This document shows, in pieces, positions 17,794-26,979 of a stretch of DNA of 64,000 nucleotides. The stretch comes from Alloiococcus otitis ATCC 51267 (GTDB taxonomy: Bacteria > Bacillota > Bacilli > Lactobacillales > Carnobacteriaceae_A). Within the stretch, counting starts at the first letter, position 1, and each line of letters opens with the position of its first letter. The position numbers and the translations under genes are program-made. The notes under the pieces were generated by a model, which worked only from the letters and a program-made list of their open reading frames with translations, was not told the origin of the DNA and ran no database searches. The stretch is from assembly GCF_000315445.1 (NCBI RefSeq), contig NZ_JH992960.1, positions 1-64,000 on the forward strand, in the 5' to 3' direction.

Positions 17794-19524
17794 TTATTGG
17801 TAAACATAGTGGTTGGGTTCGATTTCCACCAAGTGACCATCTTCTGGATAGTCCTCCGATTCTTGCAAGTCCATGGCCACTCTTTGTTGGTCTTGGCTCT
17901 GATCTTCTGGGTCAGGGATGGGAATGGAGGCCAAGAGTCGCTTGGTGTAAGGCAGGATGGGATTGTCAAAAAGGGTGGTGGTGGGAGCGAGTTCTACAAT
18001 CCGGCCCTTGTGCATGACAGCAATCCGGTCTGACAGGTACTTAACTGTCGCCAGGTCGTGGGCGATAAAGAGGTAGGTCAAGTCCAATTGCTCTTTTAGG
18101 TCATTCAAGAGGTTCATAACATCCATTTGAATGGAGGCATCAAGGGCTGATAGGGGTTCATCAAGAAGGATGAATTCAGGGTCTACCGCCAAGGCCCGGG
18201 CGATACCGATCCGCTGTCTTTGACCACCAGAGAATTCATGGGGGTAGCGTTCGGCATAATCAGCTGGCAGGTTAACCATGGATAGGAGGTCAACAACCCG
18301 GTCATACCGGTCTTTCTTATTTTGAGCCAGTCCGTGGATATCTAAGGCTTCACCGATAATATCGACAATCTTCATCCTTGGGTTGAGGGAGGCATAGGGG
18401 TCTTGGAAGACCATTTGCATGTTTTTGCGGACTGCCTTGAGTTCCTTTTTGGACAAGTTGTTCATGGAAAAGCCAGCAAATTTAACCTGGCCAGCTTCTG
18501 GTTGGTGCAAGCGCAAGATGGACCGACCCGTTGTCGACTTACCTGACCCCGACTCGCCCACCAAACCTAAGGTCTCTCCCTTGTAAATATCAAAGGTCAA
18601 TTGGTTAACGGGCTTGACTTTCTCATAGCGGTTGACGGGAAATTCCTTGTAAAGTTTTTTAACTTCGATTAATTTTTCCTTGTCCCCATTGAGGATTTTT
18701 TGGATCCGGGCCAGGTCTTTAGGAGTCTTTTCAGTTTTGAGGTTGGGGACAGCTTCTAAAAGACGTTTGGTATAGCTATCTTTCGGATTTTTAAAGACGT
18801 CTAGGGTTTGGCCTCGTTCAACGATATGGCCATCTTTTAAAACCACTACCCGGTCACATATATCCGCAACGACACCAAAGTCGTGAGTAATCAGGAGGAT
18901 GGCCATGTTCCGGTTCTTTTGCAGTCTTTTAAGTAAGTTGAGCACCTGGGCCTGGATAGTCACGTCCAAGGCAGTTGTGGGTTCATCGGCAATAATTAAT
19001 TTAGGGTTGCAGGCTAGGGCAATGGCGATCATGACCCGTTGCCGCATACCTCCCGAGAATTCATTGGGGTATTGGTTAAAACGGTAGTCTACCCGGTCAA
19101 TTCCCACCTCTTCCATAATACTCTTACCCCGTTGGTTGGCTTCTTTAGTGGATAATTTTTCATGGTATTTCAAGGTTTCCGTGATTTGCTTGCCCACGGT
19201 CATGGTAGGGTTGAGGGAGGTCATGGGGTCTTGGAAGATCATGGAAATTTCCTTGCCCCGTATCTTTTGCATGTCCTTTTCATTCTTGGAGAGCAAGTTT
19301 TGGCCATTGAAGTAAACAATAGACCCATCATTTACTTCCGCATTGGGGGCTAATAGTTGCAATATAGCCTTTGATGTAACGCTTTTCCCGCTTCCAGATT
19401 CGCCGACCAGGCCTAGGGTTTGGCCTTCTTCAAGGGCGAAGGAGACCTGGTGGACCACTTCTTGGGTCTGGGTTCCTGTAGTGAAGGAAACGGACAGGTC
19501 TTTGACATCTAGTAAAGCTGACAT
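17794..19524 (-). CDS. Fused oligopeptide ABC transporter ATP-binding protein (OppD-OppF type)
   Basis: This 576-residue protein has two complete ATPase domains. The first has GESGSGKSVTSK, SGGMRQRV and IIADEPTTALD; the second, after about residue 285, has GESGSGKSTTGR, SGGQRQRI and LLDEPLSALD. Each carries the C-terminal extension typical of peptide transporters (SYTKRLL, PYTKRLL). ATG 19524 with AAAGGAG upstream is preferred over the longer frame. It is divergently transcribed from the OppB/OppC/binding-protein genes that start at 19708, with which it presumably forms one transporter. A single fused DF protein is common in actinobacteria and some Firmicutes. Confidence 0.93.
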   Translation of the reverse strand: MSALLDVKDLSVSFTTGTQTQEVVHQVSFALEEGQTLGLVGESGSGKSVTSKAILQLLAPNAEVNDGSIVYFNGQNLLSKNEKDMQKIRGKEISMIFQDPMTSLNPTMTVGKQITETLKYHEKLSTKEANQRGKSIMEEVGIDRVDYRFNQYPNEFSGGMRQRVMIAIALACNPKLIIADEPTTALDVTIQAQVLNLLKRLQKNRNMAILLITHDFGVVADICDRVVVLKDGHIVERGQTLDVFKNPKDSYTKRLLEAVPNLKTEKTPKDLARIQKILNGDKEKLIEVKKLYKEFPVNRYEKVKPVNQLTFDIYKGETLGLVGESGSGKSTTGRSILRLHQPEAGQVKFAGFSMNNLSKKELKAVRKNMQMVFQDPYASLNPRMKIVDIIGEALDIHGLAQNKKDRYDRVVDLLSMVNLPADYAERYPHEFSGGQRQRIGIARALAVDPEFILLDEPLSALDASIQMDVMNLLNDLKEQLDLTYLFIAHDLATVKYLSDRIAVMHKGRIVELAPTTTLFDNPILPYTKRLLASIPIPDPEDQSQDQQRVAMDLQESEDYPEDGHLVEIEPNHYVYQ

Positions 19525-19707
19525 CCAATACTCCTTTCTATTGGGGTCATAATACTGGACTAAAATGATACTAAAAATAATTTTAAAGAAATAAAACTGC
19601 TCTGACACATAACTCATTTTGCATGGCCAGATTTTTGTGTTACATTTTTAATAAGCTAAAAATTTCTTATCAATTATTAATTATACATTAAACGAGAGGT
19701 GATACAA

Positions 19708-21114
19708 GTGCAAGGAAGTGCAAAGTCGACCTGGCTAGCTGACTTGGCTTATGATTTCAAGTTGATCTTGCAGGAGAGAACTTGGCTGGTAATCCTTATC
19801 ATCCTTGGCCCCATTTTTCACTTGTTTGCTTTTATCAAGTACTTAGGAGTCAAAAAAGATGTCAAGCGTCAAGAGATGACCGAAGATTACAGCCAGGAAG
19901 AACTAAATAAATTGAGAGCGGAAATAGAAGAAGAGGAGCAAGCAAAGGAAGACTATCTTGCCTTTACTCGAAGCCAAGAGGATCGGCAAAAGCGGGTGGA
20001 CCAGATTATTCAAAATATGGTCAAAAGACGGTCCAGCCAACAAAGCCGGCAGAGCCTAACCCTCTACGCCGAAGTTTGCCAAGATATTTTATCTAGCCCT
20101 TGGGGATTTATCTTTGCCCTGGTCTTGGCCTTGCCTATGACCTTGGTCCTCTTAGTCTTGTCTAGCCCAACCCTAAGCTTTATTGTGCGACGGATTCTCT
20201 TGATGCTTTTGGTTATAGTAGGTGTTGTTTTCATCGTCTTCACCCTCTTATACCTGTCACCATCTGACCCGGCCGTCAATATCTTGGGCGAGCAGGCGAC
20301 AGATGCTGAGATTGCCAATTTTAGACAGGTTTACGGTTTAGAAGATCCTTACTTAGTTCAGTTGTTCCGGGCCATTGCTGGGGTCTTTACATTTGACTTC
20401 GGGAATACCCTGCAAGGGAATATCAGCGTCATGGCTGATATTGTGTCGCGCTTTCCAGTGACCTTGACCATGACCTTTTTTGCCCTCCTATTAGCCATTA
20501 TTATCGCCCTACCAGCTGGAATTTATGCTGGCGTTAACCCCAACACCAAATTCGACTACATTTTTATGTTTTTCGCCTTGATAGGGATTTCCATGCCCAC
20601 CTTCTGGCTAGGCCTTCTCTTTATTTTGGCCTTTCCAGTTGAGTTGGGCTGGCTGCCGGCGACTTACAACCCCATTGACAATCTCTCATTGATTATGCCC
20701 ATTATCGTCTTGAGTGTGACTTTGATGGCGGAGGTCTCCCGGATGGCCCGGTCCTCTACCTTAGAATCGATCAATGAGGACTATATCATGACGGCTCAAT
20801 CCAAGGGTCTGCCGAGACTGCGGGTAATCTTGCGCCACGTGGTGCCCAACGCCCTGATCCCTGTAATCACCATTGTTGGCCTCCAATTCTCCGCCATGTT
20901 GGGTGGGTCAGCGGTCACCGAGCAGGTCTTCTCTGTACCAGGTATTGGCTCTTACATCGTAGACAAGCAGTTCCTACCAGATGTGCCAGCTGTCTTGGGT
21001 GGTGTAGTCTATATTGCAGTCGCCTTGTCGATTGTGAACCTTCTGGTAGACCTCTTGTATAGTTTTATTGACCCACGTATCCGGACTAAAATTCAAAACG
21101 GACAAATCAAATAG
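19708..21114 (+). CDS. Peptide ABC transporter permease, OppB type, with long N-terminal extension
   Basis: The C-terminal 310 residues are a standard OppB/DppB permease: RRILLMLLVIVGV, the external YLSPSDPAVNILG segment, and the cytoplasmic coupling EAA-type loop (SKGLPRLRVILRHVVPNA). Ahead of this lie about 155 extra residues: a hydrophobic segment at residues 25-45, a charged coiled-coil-like stretch at 55-115 (EELNKLRAEIEEEEQ) and another hydrophobic segment near 130-155. GTG 19708 is chosen because GAGAGG stands 8 bases upstream. Normal OppB is about 310 residues, so the extension is the odd part. It may be a regulatory or assembly domain; no family is recognised. Confidence 0.88.
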   Translation: MQGSAKSTWLADLAYDFKLILQERTWLVILIILGPIFHLFAFIKYLGVKKDVKRQEMTEDYSQEELNKLRAEIEEEEQAKEDYLAFTRSQEDRQKRVDQIIQNMVKRRSSQQSRQSLTLYAEVCQDILSSPWGFIFALVLALPMTLVLLVLSSPTLSFIVRRILLMLLVIVGVVFIVFTLLYLSPSDPAVNILGEQATDAEIANFRQVYGLEDPYLVQLFRAIAGVFTFDFGNTLQGNISVMADIVSRFPVTLTMTFFALLLAIIIALPAGIYAGVNPNTKFDYIFMFFALIGISMPTFWLGLLFILAFPVELGWLPATYNPIDNLSLIMPIIVLSVTLMAEVSRMARSSTLESINEDYIMTAQSKGLPRLRVILRHVVPNALIPVITIVGLQFSAMLGGSAVTEQVFSVPGIGSYIVDKQFLPDVPAVLGGVVYIAVALSIVNLLVDLLYSFIDPRIRTKIQNGQIK

Positions 21115-21129
21115 GAGGTGGCAAAGAAG

Positions 21130-22575
21130 ATGTCTCATTACCGACAGAAGAAAATTATCAATCAAATGACCTTTAACAACCCCATCTTGATTGTCATGAC
21201 CCTGATCTTAGCCCTCATGAGTATTTTTGGCTCATTCGGCTTGGGTTTATGGCTTTACACCGGCTTAACCCTGGTCTTAACTGGGGTTCATATCATCCTT
21301 TTAAGAAGGTTTGAAAGGGAAAAAGGAGACAGTCCCAAAAGCATGAAAGGATTGGCCTGGGTCTTAATAGCAGGGCTTTTAATAGGGAATTTGTTCACCT
21401 TTACCTCTGGGGCCACAGTGGTTAAAGAAAAGATCACCACTTCCTACCAATACAGCATCTATATGGTGGTGGCAGATGTTTTCGTTATCTTAGTAACCTT
21501 AAGTAACCTCTTTAAGCCTTTTGTAGCAGACCACTTTGTGACCATGGTCATCCTCTTAAGTCTAGTTTTAGCCTTCCACCTCTTTGTCCTTGTTTGGGGA
21601 CAGGGCTACAAGGACTTTAGTCAGCCTGGTCAAATCACCTTGCAAGTTCTTTTAATTGCCAGCCTCCTATTGGGGAACTTGTTTGCCCTCTTGGTGGCAA
21701 TTGGCCTCCACAGGGAGAGTCAAGAATTTGAATACGCCAGACGTCCGAGTTCCGTTTTAGATAAATTGACCAATAATGCTGCAGCCTTGTTGGGACTTGC
21801 CTTTATCATCTTTTTAGTGATGATTTCCATAACTTCTTACTGGTCCTTTAGCAGCGAGTTTGCCATTGTTAACGACTATGACAATATCTTACGCAATCCT
21901 TCCTTGACCTATCCATTCGGGACCGACAACTTTGGTCGGGACGTTTTCTCAAGAGTGGTTCTTGGGGCTCGGATTTCCTTCTTTGTGGGCTTTTTGTCTA
22001 CCATCCTTCCCTTCTTTGTGGGGGGACTTTTAGGAGCAGTGTCAGGTTTTTATGGGAACAAGGTAGACAATGTCATTATGCGACTTTTGGACGTTCTCTA
22101 TGCCATCCCTGGTCTAGTCTTAGCCATTACCATTGTGGCAGCTTTTGGGACCTCCATTCCCAACCTGATCTTGGCCTTAAGTATCGGGGGGATTCCAGCT
22201 TACGCCAGAACCATGCGGGGGGATGTCCTCCAGGTGGTCAACTATGAATATGTAGAATCCTCCTATGCCCTTGGTCAATCGGATTGGAATATCATCCGTA
22301 AACATATCATTCCCAATGCCATGTCATCCATGATTGTCATTGCCTCAGTGGAAATTGGGACCGCCGTTATCGCAGTCTCCAGCTTGAGTTTCTTGGGCTT
22401 GGGCGTTGAACCCCAAGTTCCGGAGTGGGGGAATATTTTACAGACAGGCAGTGAATTCCTAGAAACCGACCCCCACCTGGCCATATTCCCCGGCATTGCA
22501 ATCATTCTGTTAGTCTTGTCATTTAACTTTTTAGGAGATGGTTTACGTGATGCGACAGATCCAAAAACAAGATAA
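21130..22575 (+). CDS. Peptide ABC transporter permease, OppC type, with long N-terminal extension
   Basis: From about residue 215 this is a standard OppC/DppC permease, with YPFGTDNFGRDVFSRVV near residue 260 and the coupling loop YVESSYALGQSDWNIIRKH. The first 210 residues add about six extra membrane helices, which normal OppC (about 300 residues) lacks. AGGAGG at 21113-21118 fits ATG 21130 better than GTG 21118. It partners the OppB-type protein, with which it shares this pattern of N-terminal enlargement. The end overlaps the binding-protein gene by 26 bases. Confidence 0.88.
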   Translation: MSHYRQKKIINQMTFNNPILIVMTLILALMSIFGSFGLGLWLYTGLTLVLTGVHIILLRRFEREKGDSPKSMKGLAWVLIAGLLIGNLFTFTSGATVVKEKITTSYQYSIYMVVADVFVILVTLSNLFKPFVADHFVTMVILLSLVLAFHLFVLVWGQGYKDFSQPGQITLQVLLIASLLLGNLFALLVAIGLHRESQEFEYARRPSSVLDKLTNNAAALLGLAFIIFLVMISITSYWSFSSEFAIVNDYDNILRNPSLTYPFGTDNFGRDVFSRVVLGARISFFVGFLSTILPFFVGGLLGAVSGFYGNKVDNVIMRLLDVLYAIPGLVLAITIVAAFGTSIPNLILALSIGGIPAYARTMRGDVLQVVNYEYVESSYALGQSDWNIIRKHIIPNAMSSMIVIASVEIGTAVIAVSSLSFLGLGVEPQVPEWGNILQTGSEFLETDPHLAIFPGIAIILLVLSFNFLGDGLRDATDPKTR

Positions 22576-24412
22576 GTCCCTAATCCAGCGCTTAAAACAA
22601 TTCAGTCTTTGCCTAACCCCCTTACTCTTAACTGGCTGTGCCAGTTTACAGACTGAATCTGACCTAGCCTCCAACCAGGTGGAAGGGCAGGAAATTAGCC
22701 AAAAAGATGAAACCATTGAAATTTTAACCACCAATGACTCCATGACCAGTGCCAATGTCTTGCGGGACCAGCTGGTACGAAATGGTTTTGACGTGGAATT
22801 TAATATCCAACCAGATTTTTCCAGTTTATTGGCCCAGCACGATGTGGGGAACTTTGATATTACCATGATGGGTTGGTCAACGGTGACAGGCAGTCCCGAT
22901 TATGCTGTCCGGTCCATCTACCACTCCCAGGGGGATTCTTCCTTGATTGAAGACCCCTATGTGGATGAATTGATTGACCAAGCGGCAACTGAATTGCCAG
23001 AGGACTACCAAGCCACCTACACCGAATTGGAAGATTATGTTGTGGAAGACCAGGCCTATGCGGTAGGGACCGATACCCGGTATGAACCCTTGGCCTTTAA
23101 CCACGAGGTCTTAGACCCAGACAGCATTGTCAACTACAGTGCCCGAGAGATTCCTTGGAATGAACTGTCCTATTTGGATGAAGGTCAAAATGAAACAAGG
23201 CCCTTGGTAACTTCCCAGCAGTATGTGGAAATGACCTCCCTTGACCCTATCCGGGCAAATGATGCCTCTGTTGCTGCGGTCAACTCCAATATGTATAGCC
23301 GTTTGGTGAACTTAGACGAAAACGATGAAGTGACAACCGATGATTCTCTCTCCTATAACTATGTCATTGGAGAAGGCAACCAGGACTATTACTTTATCTT
23401 AAGAGACAATGTCAACTTTGCTAAAGTAGAAGACGGCCAGGTAGAAGACACCGGTGACTTGGTTGGCGGGGAAGATGTCGTCTACTCCCTCAACCGGGCT
23501 GCAAATCCTGACTCCGTGCCGGACCACCTGTCTTATTCCTTATTTACCATGGTGGAGGGGGCAGAATTGGTGACAGACTTGGATGAGCTGGCTAGTAACC
23601 AGTCTAGCCAAAGCGACGCCAGCCTCTTAGAAGAATTAGAATCAGGTTTAGACCAGCCGATCCAAGCCTTGGTCGAAAGTGACGATGAGGTGGACAACCA
23701 ATCAGGCTACTACCAGGTAGTGAAGTTGACCACTGAATTTCCTTTCCCTCAAGTCCTCAACCATTTGGCCCACGTGGCATCGGGCATTGTCTCCAAAGAC
23801 CAGGTCGAATCAGTCAATGACTTCGAAGTTGAAGATTACAACCCTGCTGAAGACCGGGCCTACGGGGACCAAGCTGCCTTGATGCGGGGGGGCAGTTACG
23901 ACAACCACCTCTATGCTAGTGGTCCTTATATTATGATCTACCGGGACAATACCCAAGCCATCTTCCAGAAAAACCCAGCCTATAAGCCGGATAGTGACGA
24001 GGAGGCTCAGATTGACCAGGTCACCCTCCGATTGATTTCGGATGCCACTAGCTCCCTATCAGCCTTACGGTCAGGAGAGCTGGACCTCTTGCAGGGGAGT
24101 GAGGAAATCTTGCCAGTCAAGTATGAAGTGATCGAGGAAGAAAACCACCTCAGCCTGGATACAGTTGTGGGAACAGGGGTCAGCTATATCCAGTTTAACC
24201 TCCTTAGTGATGACCGGCCCATCAGCCAGTCTGCCAACCTGCGTCGGGCCGTCCTTTACACCATCAACCAAGATGAGATGATAGCGATTGAGCAAGGCAA
24301 CAGCCTGCCAGCCCGGTCGACCTTGACCCCTATAATCGATACAGGCAAGCAGGGCATAGAGGCAGACTCAGAAAAAGTAGAGTTCTACTATAATGAATAC
24401 CTCAATGAATAA
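22550..24412 (+). CDS. Family 5 peptide-binding lipoprotein with swapped (circularly permuted) lobe order
   Basis: This 620-residue lipoprotein has a signal peptide and lipobox LLLTGC (Cys about residue 30). Right after it, residues about 54-212 look like the C-terminal part of a family 5 solute-binding protein: ILTTND..., LRDQLVRNGFDVEFNI, FDITMMGW and LEDYVVEDQAYAV. From about residue 216 the sequence looks like the N-terminal part: SLDPIRANDASV, SRLVNLDENDEV, YYFILRDNVNFAKV, EDVVYSLNRA, SGPYIMIYRDN, LRSGELDLL and LRRAVLYTINQDEMI. It stops after YYNEYLNE, just where a normal protein would continue with the section found at its own start. ATG 22550 is chosen (GTG 22547 and ATG 22538 are alternatives). 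It should feed the permeases encoded upstream. Confidence 0.85.
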   Translation: MRQIQKQDKSLIQRLKQFSLCLTPLLLTGCASLQTESDLASNQVEGQEISQKDETIEILTTNDSMTSANVLRDQLVRNGFDVEFNIQPDFSSLLAQHDVGNFDITMMGWSTVTGSPDYAVRSIYHSQGDSSLIEDPYVDELIDQAATELPEDYQATYTELEDYVVEDQAYAVGTDTRYEPLAFNHEVLDPDSIVNYSAREIPWNELSYLDEGQNETRPLVTSQQYVEMTSLDPIRANDASVAAVNSNMYSRLVNLDENDEVTTDDSLSYNYVIGEGNQDYYFILRDNVNFAKVEDGQVEDTGDLVGGEDVVYSLNRAANPDSVPDHLSYSLFTMVEGAELVTDLDELASNQSSQSDASLLEELESGLDQPIQALVESDDEVDNQSGYYQVVKLTTEFPFPQVLNHLAHVASGIVSKDQVESVNDFEVEDYNPAEDRAYGDQAALMRGGSYDNHLYASGPYIMIYRDNTQAIFQKNPAYKPDSDEEAQIDQVTLRLISDATSSLSALRSGELDLLQGSEEILPVKYEVIEEENHLSLDTVVGTGVSYIQFNLLSDDRPISQSANLRRAVLYTINQDEMIAIEQGNSLPARSTLTPIIDTGKQGIEADSEKVEFYYNEYLNE

Positions 24413-24425
24413 GTCCTGAAGGAAA

Positions 24426-24460
24426 GGCATGACTCCCAAAGCTAGGAGCCATGTCTTTTT
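24426..24460 (+). terminator. Terminator of the peptide transporter operon
   Basis: GGCATGACTCC pairs with GGAGCCATGTC (one mismatch, one G-T pair) and is followed by TTTTTCC. Confidence 0.85.
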
Positions 24461-24571
24461 CCATGGGTCAGCTAAGACTTAATTCTCAAGGGAAATGAGC
24501 TGGGGTCAAAAAAGTTTGACAATCAAAGTATTCAGTGATAGGGTTTAAGGGTATTAGAGGTAGGTGGTAGG

Positions 24572-25000
24572 ATGGACCGTTTAGAAGAAGCGCTCAAGAC
24601 CTATATTGCCATTAAGCGGACCAACAACCGTATGACGGATGCAGCCAAGGCGGATGTTACCCACCATGGTTTAAATATAAATGAATTTGCGGTTTTGGAA
24701 GTTTTGTACCACAAGGGTCCGCAGCGCATCCAACATATTAAAGAGAAGATTTTGATTGCCAGTAGCAGCACGACCTATATTATCGATAAGCTGGCTGACA
24801 AAGGCTATATCGACCGGGTTCGGGACCAGGTTGACCGCCGGATTTACTATGCCCAACTGACCCGGTCTGGTGAGCAAGTAATGGATGAGATTTTTCCCGG
24901 CCATGAAAAGATGATCCTAAATCTCTTTGACCGGATGGAAGACCAGGAGATTTACTTCCTAAAAGAACTACTTAAAAAAATGAACGGCTATGGTCAGTAA
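24572..25000 (+). CDS. MarR-family transcriptional regulator
   Basis: This 142-residue protein is a MarR-type winged-helix dimer. The N-terminal helix (MDRLEEALKTYIAIKR) and C-terminal helices would form the dimer interface; the DNA-binding part is residues about 40-95, with recognition helix ASSSTTYIIDKLADKGYI and the wing RVRDQVDRRIYYAQLT. GGTGGTAGG stands before ATG. No target is visible beyond the neighbours; the nicotinamidase gene 130 bases downstream or the peptide transporter upstream are the first candidates. Confidence 0.92.
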   Translation: MDRLEEALKTYIAIKRTNNRMTDAAKADVTHHGLNINEFAVLEVLYHKGPQRIQHIKEKILIASSSTTYIIDKLADKGYIDRVRDQVDRRIYYAQLTRSGEQVMDEIFPGHEKMILNLFDRMEDQEIYFLKELLKKMNGYGQ

Positions 25001-25130
25001 GGGTCTTGGTCGTCTTATTCTGATTTCTAGCAAGCTATAGGTTGGGGCATGAAAGACCATGTCTTAGCCTTCTTTTTACTTGCTTGGACCTCCAACTTAA
25101 CCGTATACTTACTTGTAAGAGGTGTTTAAG

Positions 25131-25675
25131 ATGAAAGCATTGATTAATATCGACTATACAAACGATTTTGTTGCGGACGATGGGGCTTTGACCAGTGGCA
25201 AACCAGGCCAGGACCTCCATGACTATATCTTACAAACTACCAAGGACTTTTATGACCAGGGGGACTTTGTGGCCTTTGCCATTGACCTCCACCAGGCAAA
25301 CGACCCCTACCACCCTGAAAGTAAACTCTTTCCCGCCCATAATATTGAAGAAGTGAAGGCCGGAACCTTTATGGGGACTTAGAAGACTACTACCAATCCA
25401 TCAAAGATGCCAGCAATGTTTACTATACGGACAAGACCCGGTACTCAGCCTTTGCGGGGACCGACCTGGCCATTAAGCTAAGAGAGCGGGGGATTACAGA
25501 AGTCCATTTACTAGGAGTTGTAACCAATATCTGTATCCTCCACACGGCTATTGATGCCTGCAACTTGGGCTTTGATATTGTCGTCCATCAAAAGGGTGTG
25601 GCTTCATTTAGCCAGGAAGGGCATGACTTTGCCATGGACCACTTTAAAAATACCTTAGGAGCTAAGATTGTTTAA
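25131..25675 (+). pseudogene. pncA: Nicotinamidase / isochorismatase-like hydrolase, frameshifted
   Basis: The frame starts at ATG 25131 (MKALINIDYTNDFVADDGAL, AAGAGG upstream) and reads as a nicotinamidase with the catalytic Asp at residue 9. It breaks after TFMG at the GGGG run 25374-25377: the next frame continues as DLEDYYQSIKDASNVYYTDK through the catalytic Cys motif GVVTNICILHTAIDA to TAA at 25673-25675. One extra G restores a normal 181-residue enzyme converting nicotinamide to nicotinate for NAD salvage. Both halves look fully conserved, so this is either a very recent mutation or a homopolymer sequencing error. Confidence 0.85.
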
Positions 25676-25786
25676 AGCTAAAAGACCAGGGAATCATCTT
25701 TATTAAGCAGATTATTATTTCAAGGATGTTACAGTTTTACAGACTTTTGTAAAGAATCCATTGATTGTGTCAAAACAAAGTCAATC

Positions 25787-25826
25787 GGGCTAAGGAGCAA
25801 TGACAATTGCCCTTTAGCCCTTTTCT
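25787..25826 (+). terminator. Terminator after the nicotinamidase gene
   Basis: GGGCTAA..GCAAT pairs with ATTGC..TTAGCCC, with two internal mismatches, followed by TTTTCTTT. The 95 bases between it and the next gene also hold a small TCGCT/AGCGA hairpin. Confidence 0.8.
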
Positions 25827-25922
25827 TTATAAATATTTGCCTGTAGTATATTGGTTGTCGCTGATGAGACTAGCGAAACGGAAAAAACAAAAAGGAAATA
25901 TTTATAAAGGAGTTATTATTAC

Positions 25923-26903
25923 ATGTCACTTAAGAAAAGATTGATCCAAGCCGGTTCTGGTTTAGCCCTAGCAGGTGCCTTGACTTTCTTCGGTGGTCAA
26001 CAAGCCCAAGCCGCAACTTGGACCCCAAATACTGTTGCTGATATTCAAAACGTCATCGAAGAACAAGCAGCCAACCAAGACGGTGTCATTAAATACCAAT
26101 TCCAATGGGGCGACACTCTTTGGGGTGTATCTCAAGCAACTGGTATTAGCTTGGACCAATTGACTCAAATCAATGATATTCAAAATGCTGACTTAATCCA
26201 CGTTGGCACTACCATTTACTTAAGCAATGACAATTCTGTTGTTTCGGTAGAAGAAGAAAATGAAATTCGCTCCTACGATGTTTCGGAAGAAGTCGTTGTC
26301 GAAACTGAAACACCAGAAGATGTTTCAGAACAAACTGAAGCTCAAGAAGTTGAACCTAGCCAAGAAGTTGCTGGTGAAGAAGCAGTAGCGGAAGAAGAGC
26401 CAGTAGCAGAAGCTCCCGCTGAAGAAAGTACTGCAAACCAAGAAAGCACAGACCAAGCACAAGGTCAAGACTACGCTGTTGAAAACGTCAGCTACAATGA
26501 GCCAGCTCAAGCAGACCAAGCTTCTCAAGCTAACCCTGAGCCAGCTCCAGCACCAGCAAGCGGTGGCGTTTACTCCATTGCAACTAGCCAACTTGGTGCA
26601 CCTTATGCTTGGGCCGGAACTTCTCCAGCAGGCTTTGACTGCTCCGGTTTCGTACACTGGGTCTATGCCCAAGCAGGCCGTTCCATTCCTCGTTCAACTG
26701 GTGGCCTTTACTCAGCTGCTACACCAGTTTCTAACCCACAAGTAGGTGACCTAGTATTCTTCGGTAACGGTGGCGTTTCCCACGTTGGTATTTACGCTGG
26801 TAACGGCCAATTCATCGGTGCCCAAACTTCAACCGGTGTTGCCCACGCTAGTGTCCACTCTGGTTACTGGGGCCCTCGTTTCATCGGTTACGGCCGCATC
26901 TAA
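25923..26903 (+). CDS. Secreted LysM and NlpC/P60 (C40) cell-wall hydrolase
   Basis: This 326-residue exported protein cleaves peptidoglycan stem peptides. It has a signal peptide (MSLKKRLIQAGSGLALAGAL..., cleavage after AQA), a LysM domain at residues about 57-100 (YQFQWGDTLWGVSQATGISL), an acidic, repetitive Glu/Ala/Pro/Gln linker to about residue 215, and a C-terminal NlpC/P60 domain. The domain shows catalytic Cys in FDCSGFV near residue 240 and His in VSHVGIY near 288. AAAGGAG precedes ATG. Codon use is very regular (few rare codons), as in highly expressed surface proteins. It stands between two terminators as a single gene. Confidence 0.95.
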   Translation: MSLKKRLIQAGSGLALAGALTFFGGQQAQAATWTPNTVADIQNVIEEQAANQDGVIKYQFQWGDTLWGVSQATGISLDQLTQINDIQNADLIHVGTTIYLSNDNSVVSVEEENEIRSYDVSEEVVVETETPEDVSEQTEAQEVEPSQEVAGEEAVAEEEPVAEAPAEESTANQESTDQAQGQDYAVENVSYNEPAQADQASQANPEPAPAPASGGVYSIATSQLGAPYAWAGTSPAGFDCSGFVHWVYAQAGRSIPRSTGGLYSAATPVSNPQVGDLVFFGNGGVSHVGIYAGNGQFIGAQTSTGVAHASVHSGYWGPRFIGYGRI

Positions 26904-26925
26904 TTTCCTTAATAGCCATACTTTT

Positions 26926-26957
26926 CCCTCTGGGGCTCTGCCTCAGAGGGTTTTTTT
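26926..26957 (+). terminator. Terminator after the NlpC/P60 gene
   Basis: CCCTCTGGGG pairs with CCTCAGAGGG around CTCTG, then TTTTTTT. Confidence 0.92.
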
Positions 26958-26979
26958 ATAAAAATAGCCTTCATCCTTA

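Noticed and set aside
25855-25880. CTGATGAG...CGAAAC, similar to a hammerhead ribozyme core
   Set aside because: There is only one possible base pair for stem II, no convincing stem III and no cleavage-site context; it is better explained as a small TCGCT/AGCGA hairpin.
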